From IMG/VR virus record IMGVR_UViG_3300000232_000001, positions 1 to 43,166 of that record: a stretch of DNA of 43,166 nucleotides. One strand, 5' to 3'. The notes below the pieces were generated by a model. That model was not told the origin of the DNA. It made no database searches and saw nothing but the letters and a program-made list of their open reading frames with translations. The translations under genes and the position numbers were made by a program. The DNA is from a virus. This document shows positions 9,405 to 18,061 of this stretch, piece by piece (within the stretch, counting starts at the first letter, position 1; the number at the start of each line of letters is the position of its first letter).

Positions 9405-10085
9405 TTATTTAATATTCTGAAGTCTAGTTGTTTCTGCAGCTTTGCGAGCATTATAATCAACTTGAGCTTGAGGACTTGTATCTCTAGAAGTCCAATCAAT
9501 AGCAGACAGTCCAGCCTTATCATCAATAAATTGACCATATTGCTTATTCATCATATCTCTGTTGTAGGCATTGTTAGCTTTAGTTTCTTTAAGAGAAGCT
9601 CTAGAATTCATATAACCTAATCCTTGAAATAATGCACTTGCAGTATTTTTAAAAGCATCAGTTCCTACGAAATCTTTAATAGCTGTACCACTACCAGTTA
9701 ACGGACCCCAGTCAAAGTTGAAGCTTGATGTAGATTCTGGAGTATTTTGTTGAATTCCTGGAACTACAAATGCTTCATTTGAGGTATCTAATATATTATC
9801 TACAGCAGGAGAATCAGAATTATATTTGTATGGAGATTTAGCACCATCTAAAACACTAATTCCACCAGCTCCAAGTCCAGTAAAATCAGTAATATTAGAC
9901 GGAGTTACATAATTACTTGATTGTTGAAGCATATCACTAGGATTGTATTTTGCAGTAGAATAATCAAAACCGCTATCTCCAATTCCTCTCCATAATTCAT
10001 CAGTCTTTATAGGCTTAACTGGAGCGTTAGGATTCTTTGTTGCAATTTTTCCTGCGTATTTGTTTTTGTTTTCAGGTTTTGCCAT
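9405..10085 (-). CDS. Putative internal virion protein
   Basis: A 226-residue protein with a disordered basic N-terminus (about 1-30), a Ser/Asn/Pro-rich middle, and a helical C-terminal part (about 150-226, ALFQGLGYMNSRASLKETKA onward). The C-terminal pattern recalls internal core proteins of marine podoviruses, but this is a resemblance only. It sits 10 bases from its neighbours on both sides, in the same late transcript as the ejection proteins. Confidence 0.55.
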   Translation of the reverse strand: MAKPENKNKYAGKIATKNPNAPVKPIKTDELWRGIGDSGFDYSTAKYNPSDMLQQSSNYVTPSNITDFTGLGAGGISVLDGAKSPYKYNSDSPAVDNILDTSNEAFVVPGIQQNTPESTSSFNFDWGPLTGSGTAIKDFVGTDAFKNTASALFQGLGYMNSRASLKETKANNAYNRDMMNKQYGQFIDDKAGLSAIDWTSRDTSPQAQVDYNARKAAETTRLQNIK

Positions 10086-10094
10086 ATGGCAACC

Positions 10095-10478
10095 TTACAG
10101 TACTACAGATACTGCATATAAAGGTTCATTTACTTCTTTAGCAAAACCTTTTTCATCAACTCCGTGAGAAATTCTTGTCGCTTCTTGTAAGAACTTAACA
10201 ATTCCTTTTGGCAATAACACTTCAGTGTTTTGTTGAAAGTCAAATGTAAATTCATTAATAGAAACAAATATAGAATGTTTCTTTTCAGCAGAAGATAAAC
10301 TATGAACTTTAACTTTAGTCAATTCTCCAAGAGGATGAACTTTCTTAGTTTCTGCAGGTTTTTGTGCAGTTGTTTCTGCAGGTTTTTGTGCAGTTGTTTC
10401 TGCAGGTTTTTGTGCAGTTGTTTCTGCAGGTTTTTGTGCAGTTGTTTCTGCAGGTTTTTGTGTTACTTCTTGTGACAT
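10095..10478 (-). CDS. Structural protein with N-terminal AQKPAETT octapeptide repeats
   Basis: A 127-residue protein. Residues 6-44 are five tandem copies of a Q-K-P-A-E-T-T-A type octapeptide, a flexible Pro/Ala/Thr linker. The folded part (about 45-127) is beta-rich (SIFVSINEFTFDF). It lies directly after the major capsid gene, behind that gene's terminator, so its expression may be lower than that of the capsid protein. A head decoration or internal protein with a tether is possible; function unknown. Confidence 0.65.
   Translation of the reverse strand: MSQEVTQKPAETTAQKPAETTAQKPAETTAQKPAETTAQKPAETKKVHPLGELTKVKVHSLSSAEKKHSIFVSINEFTFDFQQNTEVLLPKGIVKFLQEATRISHGVDEKGFAKEVNEPLYAVSVVL
10348..10463. 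repeat. 24-bp tandem repeat inside a coding gene
   Basis: Four perfect copies of a 24-base unit (starting at 10348, 10372, 10396 and 10420) plus a partial fifth from 10444. The unit length is a multiple of three, so copy number can change without breaking the frame. The near-perfect identity at DNA level points to recent expansion. Confidence 0.95.
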
Positions 10479-10501
10479 ATTTATTCCTTATGTATTAGTT
10501 T

Positions 10502-10534
10502 AAAATAAAAGGACTAGTTATTACACTAGCCCTT
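10502..10534 (-). terminator. Rho-independent terminator after the major capsid gene
   Basis: On the minus strand AAGGGCTAGT and ACTAGTCCTT form a 10-bp stem (one G-U) around a 6-base loop, followed by TTTTATTTTA. It stands about 18 bases past the capsid stop codon. A terminator directly behind the capsid gene is common in phages and would raise capsid mRNA relative to downstream genes. Confidence 0.88.
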
Positions 10535-10551
10535 ATTGTTTATACTACAGA

Positions 10552-11598
10552 TTAGTTACCTGAAGTATAGTCGTTGTAATGTTTAACAGTTACAACAGCA
10601 TCAGCAGCGATGTGCTCTAATCTTACAATCCAAGCTTGATTTAAGATTGTACAACCAACAATTGCTTTCCATCCAATAGTACCAACTTGGTTAAGTGGGT
10701 CATTAGAACCAGCAGAACCAATAGGTTTAACGATTGTTTGAATACCTTGTTTACCTCTTACAGTAGTTGTTGCATAAGCATCAGCTCCAAAGATAAGAGT
10801 TTGTTCTACAATGTTTTCACCAGTAGCATCTACAGTACCATTGTCAAGAGTAATAATTCCCTCGTCATTGTTAGACTCAATGAATCTTACATCCATTAAT
10901 CTACCAACTTCATTGTCGTGAAGCTTAGCACCAGAATTAGCGTAATCTTCCATATCTTGCCAACCATCTAATCCTCTTAAAGATTCAGTTGTATAGATAG
11001 AACATACACCAACATAAGCACTTCTTACAGGCTTAGTACCAATTTTATTAGTACCATCAATCATCATTCCTATTTTCTTAGCACCTTGAGCTTTTAACTT
11101 AAGGATAGCTTTTTTAACATCAGCTTTAGTAATGTCTTTAGAACCTGTAATTACAGCTTCTCTTGAAATTGCACCACCACAGTAAACAACATTTGTTCCA
11201 CCTCTAAGTGCATTTCTTTTTACGGCTTCCATAGATTGAGCAGCGTGGTCACCCATAACATTTAAGAAATCACTTTGAATCTTTCTGAAATCATATAAAT
11301 CTAATTCATCAGTATATGTTACATAATCTCCATAGTGAGCAACTTCATACTCAACCTCTTCTCTTACAATAGTTCTAGCTTGTTTAACAGTACCGTTATA
11401 CTCAGCAAGAGGAGTAGTTGTTGGTAAGATATTTTTATATCTAATTGCAAAACCTTTCTTTGTATTGCTATTTGCAGGGATAGATTTAGTTTGTGCATAC
11501 TTATCCCAGATAAGCATAGGTACAATTCTTTCTAACAATGTTTGGTCATAAACCGCTAGTACTTTAGGTGATACGAAACCAGCTCTTGTGTTTGGCAT
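10552..11598 (-). CDS. Major capsid protein, N4-gp56 family
   Basis: A 348-residue HK97-fold coat protein that forms the head shell. The N-terminal pattern VYDQTLLERIVPMLIWDKYA, then IPANSNTKKGFAIRY, then YGDYVTYTDELDLYDF is the typical run of conserved blocks of the N4-gp56 family coat proteins. Length is close to the family norm (about 350-400). It follows the scaffold gene and is followed by a strong terminator. The ATG has an AAGGA site. Confidence 0.93.
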   Translation of the reverse strand: MPNTRAGFVSPKVLAVYDQTLLERIVPMLIWDKYAQTKSIPANSNTKKGFAIRYKNILPTTTPLAEYNGTVKQARTIVREEVEYEVAHYGDYVTYTDELDLYDFRKIQSDFLNVMGDHAAQSMEAVKRNALRGGTNVVYCGGAISREAVITGSKDITKADVKKAILKLKAQGAKKIGMMIDGTNKIGTKPVRSAYVGVCSIYTTESLRGLDGWQDMEDYANSGAKLHDNEVGRLMDVRFIESNNDEGIITLDNGTVDATGENIVEQTLIFGADAYATTTVRGKQGIQTIVKPIGSAGSNDPLNQVGTIGWKAIVGCTILNQAWIVRLEHIAADAVVTVKHYNDYTSGN

Positions 11599-11631
11599 AT
11601 TTAATCCTTGTGTGAAAATAAAATTAGTTTT

Positions 11632-11667
11632 ATGTCATTTCGGACATAGAGACTATTCGGCGTCTCT
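11632..11667 (-). promoter_or_regulatory. Two adjacent hairpins between scaffold and capsid genes
   Basis: ATGTC/GACAT at 11632-11647 and AGAGAC/GTCTCT at 11648-11667 form two abutting stem-loops. The second contains the scaffold stop codon. There is an A/T-rich stretch after them on the minus strand, but no good U-tract. They could attenuate, mark an RNA processing site or protect the 5' end of capsid mRNA. Such a site would fit the much higher need for capsid than scaffold protein. Confidence 0.5.
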
Positions 11668-12603
11668 AAAATCCATATCCATCAATTCTGAAGCAGACAT
11701 ATTCCATATATCATCAACACTTAAATCTGAAGCTTTTTTAGAAGTGTTATCTCCACCACCACCAGCACCAGCTTTAGCCCTTAACTCTTGCTCTCTAGGA
11801 TTTACCTGTCGTTGTTGAGTTGCAGGACCTTGCTTTTGTTGAGGTGCTTGAGATTGTTGTTGTTGTCCAGCGTACATTTTAGCTCCTACTGCGTTGTAAT
11901 GTTCTAAGAAACTACCACCTACAGTGTGAGTTAATTTTAAAGCTTCAGCAATTACTGGCTGAGCTAAACCATCTTTTACTTGTTTTGTAAAAGCTCTATA
12001 ATCATTAACATTAGTACCAACTACATCTATAAATTCTTTAGGTAAAGATGGTACTATTCTTGCTAATTCACTAGACAACTCAGCGTCTTTTTGAACTTCA
12101 AATGCAGCAATATCTAAATCAGAGTATTCAACTAAGCTTGAAGCTGGAGTATAATCTCCACTGAATTCTTCAACATCAAGTAAATCTACTTTAGCATCAG
12201 TTACTAACTTTTTAATAGCAGATATATTACCAGCTTTTAAATCTTTAAGAAGCAATAGGTCTTCTTTTGAAATACCATTTGAATCTAATAAGTCAGGCTT
12301 ATTAGCAGTAGTATTCTTAAAGTAAGTAGCTAATTCTTCTTTAGTGTCAAACTTTAATTCAATACCATTAACATCAACAATTACAGGGTCAGTTGATTGT
12401 GCTTGTTGATTTTCATTACCAGCTGATTGTCCTTCTTTGGAAGTCGTTTCTTGATTTGTGTTAACAGTGATATTGTCTTGAGTTTTAGGTAACTCATCAT
12501 TTCCTGAATTGTTAATAGGGTTGCTATCATTGTTATCTCCTGTATTTTTATCGGCTTCAGCTTCAGCTATAAGCTTTTCTAGTTCGTTCTCAATTTCATC
12601 CAT
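11653..12603 (-). CDS. Scaffolding protein
   Basis: A 316-residue, acidic, largely disordered and helical protein (Asn/Asp/Gln-rich 15-80, Gln-rich about 250-280). It lies exactly between portal and major capsid genes. That position and composition are typical of head-assembly scaffolds of the N4 and P22 groups, which guide coat assembly and then leave or stay as a core. It overlaps the portal gene end by 8 bases. The scaffold identity comes from context and composition and not from a motif. Confidence 0.8.
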   Translation of the reverse strand: MDEIENELEKLIAEAEADKNTGDNNDSNPINNSGNDELPKTQDNITVNTNQETTSKEGQSAGNENQQAQSTDPVIVDVNGIELKFDTKEELATYFKNTTANKPDLLDSNGISKEDLLLLKDLKAGNISAIKKLVTDAKVDLLDVEEFSGDYTPASSLVEYSDLDIAAFEVQKDAELSSELARIVPSLPKEFIDVVGTNVNDYRAFTKQVKDGLAQPVIAEALKLTHTVGGSFLEHYNAVGAKMYAGQQQQSQAPQQKQGPATQQRQVNPREQELRAKAGAGGGGDNTSKKASDLSVDDIWNMSASELMDMDFRDAE

Positions 12604-14638
12604 TAATATCTCCTCTTGCTATTTTAGCTAATTTTTCTTGCATATCCATATACGATTCTCCAGGTCTAAGACTAGACTCTACTTGATGAGCTTCAGTTTT
12701 TGCTTTCTTCTCTTCGCTTTGTGCAAACTTGTATTGACTATCTGCATTAACTTTAATACCATCTAGTTGAGCTCTATTGGCAGCAACCATTGCAGCACTA
12801 TTCATCTTGTTAATTTCAGCATACTCACGTTCAAGTTTAGCTTGAGCCATTTGCATATTAAGCTCAACCATTTTCTCTTGCATTGGATTAGGTTGTTCTT
12901 TATAAGTTCTAAGTTTAGTTGCATCTTCATACATATCAAACAAATCAAACATTTGAGCAACTAAAGCTTTTATTGCTTCTGGAGGAACTTCGTTATCTCC
13001 AAGTGCTTTTGTTTGTTGCATTAACATATTAAGTTGTTGTAGTTTCTGCATCTTAGCGACATCAGTTCCTACAGTAACTATAATACTTGCTTTGTTCATA
13101 TCTTTAAATGCGTTCAAGTCATAGAACTTCTCAGCCATTACTTCTTCTGTATCATCTTCATCTCCGTTGCTATCAGTAGCAAACAATTCAATTATCTGTT
13201 CATCATCAAGAAATACCTCAGCCATTACTAACCACTCTTTAAACATTCTAGATAGTAATCCAGAGATGTTTCTAACAAGTGCAGACATCTTTTGTTGAGA
13301 CATCGTAAGACCATTTCCATTTGATTTGCTTATGTTATCCTGAGTTAAAGCAGGAGACATAGCAGTAATACCTGACATTTGATCAGTCTCATTACTAACC
13401 ATTTGTAACATATTGAATACAGAATTTGGAATTGAATTGTATTGACCGTCTGTAATACCGTCAGGTCTATTAACCATTATATAACGATTTCTATTCTTAA
13501 GCCTAGTAAACTCTGTAAAGTCTAAAGCTCCTCTTTGAATAAACTTTTGACCATTGTTTGCCAATGCTAAGTTATCAAGAATACCTTTAGTTATACCATT
13601 CTTAACATTCTGATTTTCAGAAAGAAAGAATGCCACAGATTTACCCCATAAGCTAGTTGCTCGTTTAGAATAGTTTACTTTATCGTATGGTATTTTACCA
13701 GATGGATATGGATTATCCATAACATCTATCAGATGGTCAAAGTCCTCAACCCAATATGCTACTATTGGTATTGATTTACCGTCACTATTAAGGTCATAAA
13801 ATCCCCAGTAACTAATAAATTTAACTTTCTTTCTACCAAGATTTGAACTTGTCTTGTTTAAGTCTACTCCATATTCTAATGAAGCAGAATCTCTTACAGA
13901 CTCAAGCACACTACTTGAACTAAATCCATTAGTATTACCATTGTTGATTTTAGTCTTTAATTCTGATAATTGTTCTTTAGAAAATAATCCCATTTCAACA
14001 ATATCATAGTAAGTCTTATATTCTTTCTCTATGAAGAATTTCATCTCTTCCATAGTTCTTGCAGTATTATCTGGAAAACAGTTCTCATTTCTACATACTC
14101 TTGCAGTAGGATGATTAGCGATAGTTAATGTTTTGACATATTCAACATCAAACATACTATTTTCTAATTCCTTGATATAGACAGGGTTTCTGTCGTCTGC
14201 AAGTATAGCTTCCATTGGAAGTGTTTTCCGTTCTTTGACATTCCTCTGTTTGTAATTCCATCCAGTTCTAATCCAAGTAGTACCTTCTCTTAGAGCAGTA
14301 TCAACTAAATCTTCAATGAAATCTTCACGATTGAAGTCTCCAGAGAATGTATTATTTAACCAAGACTCAACTTTATCAGGATATCTTAGTCCACGAATAT
14401 GTCCAAGCTTTGCAGGATTATTAGTTGATAGGAAAGGCTCAGTTATATTAGGCTTTTGCATCTCTATAATCTTAGCTATTTCCTTAACAAGTAATCTCTT
14501 GTTTGGAGCTTGCTTATCTACTCCTTCGTATGCGTCATTCCATCTTGATATCAAGGTGTCAATGTTAGCCTTTGAGCTTTTAGCATTCTCATAATCTTTA
14601 CTTAAGTCTTTATAGACCTTTTCTTTATCATATGCCAT
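12596..14638 (-). CDS. Portal protein, N4 gp59/P22-like
   Basis: A 680-residue protein forming the ring at the head vertex through which DNA enters and leaves. Typical features are the N-terminal helix, EIAKIIEMQKPNITEPFLST, RTGWNYKQRNVKERK, SYWGFYDLNSDGKSIPIVAYWVE, and a long C-terminal helical barrel (about 560-660, MQEKMVELNMQMAQAKLERE). Length fits the large P22/N4-type portals. It precedes the scaffold and capsid genes as in N4. Confidence 0.88.
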   Translation of the reverse strand: MAYDKEKVYKDLSKDYENAKSSKANIDTLISRWNDAYEGVDKQAPNKRLLVKEIAKIIEMQKPNITEPFLSTNNPAKLGHIRGLRYPDKVESWLNNTFSGDFNREDFIEDLVDTALREGTTWIRTGWNYKQRNVKERKTLPMEAILADDRNPVYIKELENSMFDVEYVKTLTIANHPTARVCRNENCFPDNTARTMEEMKFFIEKEYKTYYDIVEMGLFSKEQLSELKTKINNGNTNGFSSSSVLESVRDSASLEYGVDLNKTSSNLGRKKVKFISYWGFYDLNSDGKSIPIVAYWVEDFDHLIDVMDNPYPSGKIPYDKVNYSKRATSLWGKSVAFFLSENQNVKNGITKGILDNLALANNGQKFIQRGALDFTEFTRLKNRNRYIMVNRPDGITDGQYNSIPNSVFNMLQMVSNETDQMSGITAMSPALTQDNISKSNGNGLTMSQQKMSALVRNISGLLSRMFKEWLVMAEVFLDDEQIIELFATDSNGDEDDTEEVMAEKFYDLNAFKDMNKASIIVTVGTDVAKMQKLQQLNMLMQQTKALGDNEVPPEAIKALVAQMFDLFDMYEDATKLRTYKEQPNPMQEKMVELNMQMAQAKLEREYAEINKMNSAAMVAANRAQLDGIKVNADSQYKFAQSEEKKAKTEAHQVESSLRPGESYMDMQEKLAKIARGDING

Positions 14639-14639
14639 A

Positions 14640-15200
14640 TTACGCCTCGTATGTAGGAGCTACATATTCTGGAAGAGTAGGAATAAGAACAAGTGCAGAA
14701 CCAGTTTCATATGGAGATAAAGCATCTATGTTAGTATTTAGTTCTGAAACTAAACCAGCAGCAGTACTTGATCCAGAGTTAACTGCAAACGCAGTAACAT
14801 TAGCTTTGTACTCCGCTTTCTTAACTTTAAGACCATCATCCATACTATACATATCTCTCTTGACTTGAGCTTGTTTAATTAACTCAGAGTTAGTTTGTTC
14901 GTGTATTAATTTTAATTGTCTATCAACAAGAAATTTCTTACCTTGCACAGCTTCACTATTTACTTGACTATTTAATGCTTCAAGAGTTAATTTAGTTACG
15001 GCATCAACATCTACTGCATATGCATTAGAATGAAACTGTACTAATGCTGTAGCTATTTGCTCATTACTTAATCCAAAAGTTTTAAAGCTCTTGTTAAGTT
15101 CTTCAACTCTACTCTTAGACATTGACGCAGATTGATTAACTACAGTTATTGCATTAGCATCAAACTCTGTCTTTAAATGTACGTTCGTAAATTTTGTCAT
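14640..15200 (-). CDS. Hypothetical structural protein upstream of the portal gene
   Basis: A 186-residue, mostly helical protein with no motif I recognise. The start has a strong AAGGAG site. The gene overlaps the end of the preceding 668-residue gene by 41 bases. Its end is one base from the portal start. Position suggests a virion component or head-assembly factor; this is inference. Confidence 0.6.
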   Translation of the reverse strand: MTKFTNVHLKTEFDANAITVVNQSASMSKSRVEELNKSFKTFGLSNEQIATALVQFHSNAYAVDVDAVTKLTLEALNSQVNSEAVQGKKFLVDRQLKLIHEQTNSELIKQAQVKRDMYSMDDGLKVKKAEYKANVTAFAVNSGSSTAAGLVSELNTNIDALSPYETGSALVLIPTLPEYVAPTYEA

Positions 15201-17166
15201 ATTTCTCCTTTCGTTTTTGTTCTTTTAAATCATATTGTTGTGCAAACATCTTGTCGTAGTTTGCTCCAATCTTATAATTCTTATATTTTAATGTTAAGTC
15301 TTTACGCTTAGCATCTTCGTCCATTTCTTTTTGCTTAGCTTCATAAGCAGCTTCAAATAATGCTTGTTCTTCATCCTCATCTTCTGCTTTAAATTCTAAG
15401 TCTAATGACATAGCTTGAAATCCAGAACCTACTAACAGTGCAGTACTAGATATATATCCTTTTACAGTAGGAGTTAAGTAATATACTCCATCAATTAATT
15501 GTGAAGTAAAGCTACCATTTTGTACAGATTTTGCAGCAACTGTAGCATCAGTAGTAGTAGTTGCGAAGAATCCTTTCCAAGCTAAGTACGCAGCAAATAC
15601 AATTATAATTGCACGCATAATCCTTTGCTCGTTTTTACCTCCAATACCAAAAGTTAACAATATTGATAATGTCCATACTGTAACAGTAGCTATAGCAGTC
15701 ATCTCTCCAGCGTATGCGGCAAGAAATTCTGCAGCATCAGGACGCATTAAAAATATAGCAACAACTGCTAATATCATAACTACTGTAGCATCAGAAGAAC
15801 AAGGTACAGTGTAGTTTGTCTTTACTCCAAGGAATAAAAATAAAACTATAATCTTTAATTGATTACCAGCAGAATTAAATCTAGAATAATTTAATCTATA
15901 TTCAAATACATTAAATGATATTGTATCTACATCTACAGTATAGCTTCCATGATAAGTTTCACTTAAATCAAATAGTGCTACAATATCAGAAAAATTAACT
16001 TGTTTTATATACGATGATATACTAGCTTCTAGTTTATTCTTATCAAATGTTTCTTGAAGCTTATCTAAATGTGTATATCCAGATTGTAATGAAGCTTTAG
16101 CAGCATTAGAACTATCAGATGTTGTAACATATCCAAAACCAAGTTTTACACTATTGAATACTCCAGGATATTCACTAAATGAAGAATCAAATGAACTCTC
16201 AAGATTAAAGAAGTCAACTATTTCTACATCTGTAGATGGAGTATATGCTGGAAGCGCATTATACTCTGCAAGTTCAGCGTCAAGTTTAGACTTAGTTTCT
16301 TGTAGCCATTCATAGAAGTGGTCTGCAGAAGTTACTATTCCTAATGGTTGAGCATTAGTATATGGAGCTGGCTCAGTATCATCATATTTCCAAAACTGAT
16401 AATCTTTACAAAACTCATTAATAAGATAGCTGAAGTAACTTCCAGAAGGATTCCATAATGGACTATCTATTGGAAGTATTTGATTATTGTAATAATAATT
16501 GTCAACTATATATGTAGAGTATGGATGTTTATTTTCTCCAATGTATGTAAAATATTGAGTACCATAACTATTAGTATAAGATTCCCCATTGATTCCAAGC
16601 TTTCCATAATATTCAAAAGTTCCATCAGTATTATTTCCAGCCCATTCGTTTGTGTCTATATAATACTTAATTGCGTGATTAGGATAATATTGAACAGTCC
16701 TAATTAAACCTCTTCCATTTTCATTATCATATAGAACAATATTATTGTTAGTAAGTATTGGATTAATATAAGATGGAGTATTGTCATACTTTCCGCCAAA
16801 TCTAAGCGTACTTGATGATGTTTGGTTTACTGTACTTCCAAGTATTACACCAGTAGATATATGCATATCAGCTATTGAAGCATCAAGAACATACTTATCT
16901 CCATCAAAATGAGTTCCAAACTGAATATATAGATAGTTATGATAACAAGATAAAGCTATTTGAGCTTTACTAGAATATGAAGTACTATCAAATTTAGACC
17001 TTTTAACATCATTAACAAGTATATTAGTAAAAGGATTAAGTCTATTTCCTGAAGCATAAGAATAAGAACTTCCAGAATATGTATCATATACTTTAATATT
17101 ATCCATAAACAAATTATAGTTTGTAGTAAACTCAGATATATAAGCTAGTCTTTCAACTCTGGTCAT
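15160..17166 (-). CDS. Large protein with soluble N-terminal domain and several membrane segments
   Basis: A 668-residue protein of unknown family. Residues 1-430 are rich in Tyr, Ser and Asn, beta-like, and contain a few cysteines. Then come about four hydrophobic stretches: LKIIVLFLFLGVKTN, ATVVMILAVVAIFLM, AIATVTVWTLSILLTFGIGG and AIIIVFAAYLAWKGFF (about 433-535). A second short domain and a highly charged Lys/Glu coiled coil (about 600-668) follow. There is no N-terminal signal peptide. Such a membrane protein inside a head-tail gene block is unusual. It may be a virion protein that inserts in the host envelope during ejection, or a membrane factor made late for lysis or exclusion. Confidence 0.75.
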   Translation of the reverse strand: MTRVERLAYISEFTTNYNLFMDNIKVYDTYSGSSYSYASGNRLNPFTNILVNDVKRSKFDSTSYSSKAQIALSCYHNYLYIQFGTHFDGDKYVLDASIADMHISTGVILGSTVNQTSSSTLRFGGKYDNTPSYINPILTNNNIVLYDNENGRGLIRTVQYYPNHAIKYYIDTNEWAGNNTDGTFEYYGKLGINGESYTNSYGTQYFTYIGENKHPYSTYIVDNYYYNNQILPIDSPLWNPSGSYFSYLINEFCKDYQFWKYDDTEPAPYTNAQPLGIVTSADHFYEWLQETKSKLDAELAEYNALPAYTPSTDVEIVDFFNLESSFDSSFSEYPGVFNSVKLGFGYVTTSDSSNAAKASLQSGYTHLDKLQETFDKNKLEASISSYIKQVNFSDIVALFDLSETYHGSYTVDVDTISFNVFEYRLNYSRFNSAGNQLKIIVLFLFLGVKTNYTVPCSSDATVVMILAVVAIFLMRPDAAEFLAAYAGEMTAIATVTVWTLSILLTFGIGGKNEQRIMRAIIIVFAAYLAWKGFFATTTTDATVAAKSVQNGSFTSQLIDGVYYLTPTVKGYISSTALLVGSGFQAMSLDLEFKAEDEDEEQALFEAAYEAKQKEMDEDAKRKDLTLKYKNYKIGANYDKMFAQQYDLKEQKRKEKYDKIYERTFKDRV

Positions 17167-17524
17167 CTAATGCTCCAATCATACGATTTAGACTAATAAA
17201 TGAAGCACGAATTTGTTTTTTGTATAGCTCATACTTTTCCCAGTCTTTATTCTTAGCTGCATTCTTAAGGTTTATCCAACCTCGCTTAAAGTCTGCTCTA
17301 GCCCAATGTGCCTCTAAGAATATCTTAGCAATTTTATCCTCTGGTTTAGTATCAGTAAATACTTCTCCTTTTGCTAGTCTTTCTCTAGCTAATTTAATAT
17401 TATTATTAAATTCAATAGTATCAAAACCTGGATTTGAAATTCTACTAAACTTAGTAAAATCAAATGGTTCTGAAGATTCATCAACAAGGGTCTGACACCC
17501 AATCTGTAAAGTCGTTCCAGGCAT
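17153..17524 (-). CDS. Hypothetical late protein, 123 residues
   Basis: Not recognised. It is helical and basic in its second half (AHWARADFKRGWINLKNAAK), with no membrane segment. It overlaps the preceding gene by 44 bases and the following one by 14 bases, a compact operon. A GAGG site about 12 bases before the ATG supports the start, although the long overlap leaves a later non-ATG start possible. Confidence 0.6.
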   Translation of the reverse strand: MPGTTLQIGCQTLVDESSEPFDFTKFSRISNPGFDTIEFNNNIKLARERLAKGEVFTDTKPEDKIAKIFLEAHWARADFKRGWINLKNAAKNKDWEKYELYKKQIRASFISLNRMIGALDDQS

Positions 17525-17936
17525 CTTTTAATCCATCCTCTATTGGTTTTAGTACTTCATCTTCAAAAGGTGAAAGTAATTCATCTTGGAATACTTCCCA
17601 TACTCCACCAGCTTCTTCCCATCCTGGAATTGTGTCATCAAGAAATTCGTCAACATTTTCAACTGTTCTATCAAGTTCTTCCCTGATTTGAACAAGTACC
17701 CTATGTATTTCACGAATAATCTTGTCACCTAAACATATAGGCTTTTTACTTCCATAGTTCTCGCGAATGTATGGCAACATTTCAACTTCTCCTACTAGTC
17801 CATTGTCATTGCCAAATTTAGCTATAACACTTCCAAGTTCTCTTGATAATGGAGCTATAGCCATTTGTTCTGCAATAACACAAGTCTTTGCATTATCCAT
17901 AAAAGACTTATTGAAGTCCCAATAAGCTATTGTCAT
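17481..17936 (-). CDS. Hypothetical late protein, 151 residues
   Basis: Not recognised. The C-terminal half is acidic and amphipathic (EELDRTVENVDEFLDDTIPG, then DAWNDFTDWVSDPC), and the protein ends in a cysteine. The ATG comes right after the stop of the small lipoprotein gene without its own strong ribosome site, which suggests coupling. It belongs to a set of membrane-linked genes. Confidence 0.6.
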   Translation of the reverse strand: MTIAYWDFNKSFMDNAKTCVIAEQMAIAPLSRELGSVIAKFGNDNGLVGEVEMLPYIRENYGSKKPICLGDKIIREIHRVLVQIREELDRTVENVDEFLDDTIPGWEEAGGVWEVFQDELLSPFEDEVLKPIEDGLKDAWNDFTDWVSDPC

Positions 17937-17938
17937 AA

Positions 17939-18058
17939 CTATTTCTCACAAAAGATTTTATCGCCTACTTTAGTTGGAGTTTTACATTCAACAAGTACAG
18001 TTGAAAAGCATCCACTAAACATTAAACTAATTCCTACTATTATTAAAACTTTTCTCAT
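17939..18058 (-). CDS. Small lipoprotein, outer-membrane spanin candidate
   Basis: A 39-residue precursor, MRKVLIIVGISLMFSGCFST and onward. It has a basic start, a hydrophobic core and a lipobox (F-S-G-C) with the modified cysteine at residue 17. The mature part would have only 23 residues with two further cysteines. An AAGGA site lies 7 bases before the ATG, inside the end of the phospholipase-like gene. In N4 the lysis genes lie in this interval, between portal and appendage genes, so an Rz1-like spanin role is possible. The peptide is very short for this and is not proline-rich. Confidence 0.7.
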   Translation of the reverse strand: MRKVLIIVGISLMFSGCFSTVLVECKTPTKVGDKIFCEK

Positions 18059-18061
18059 ACT

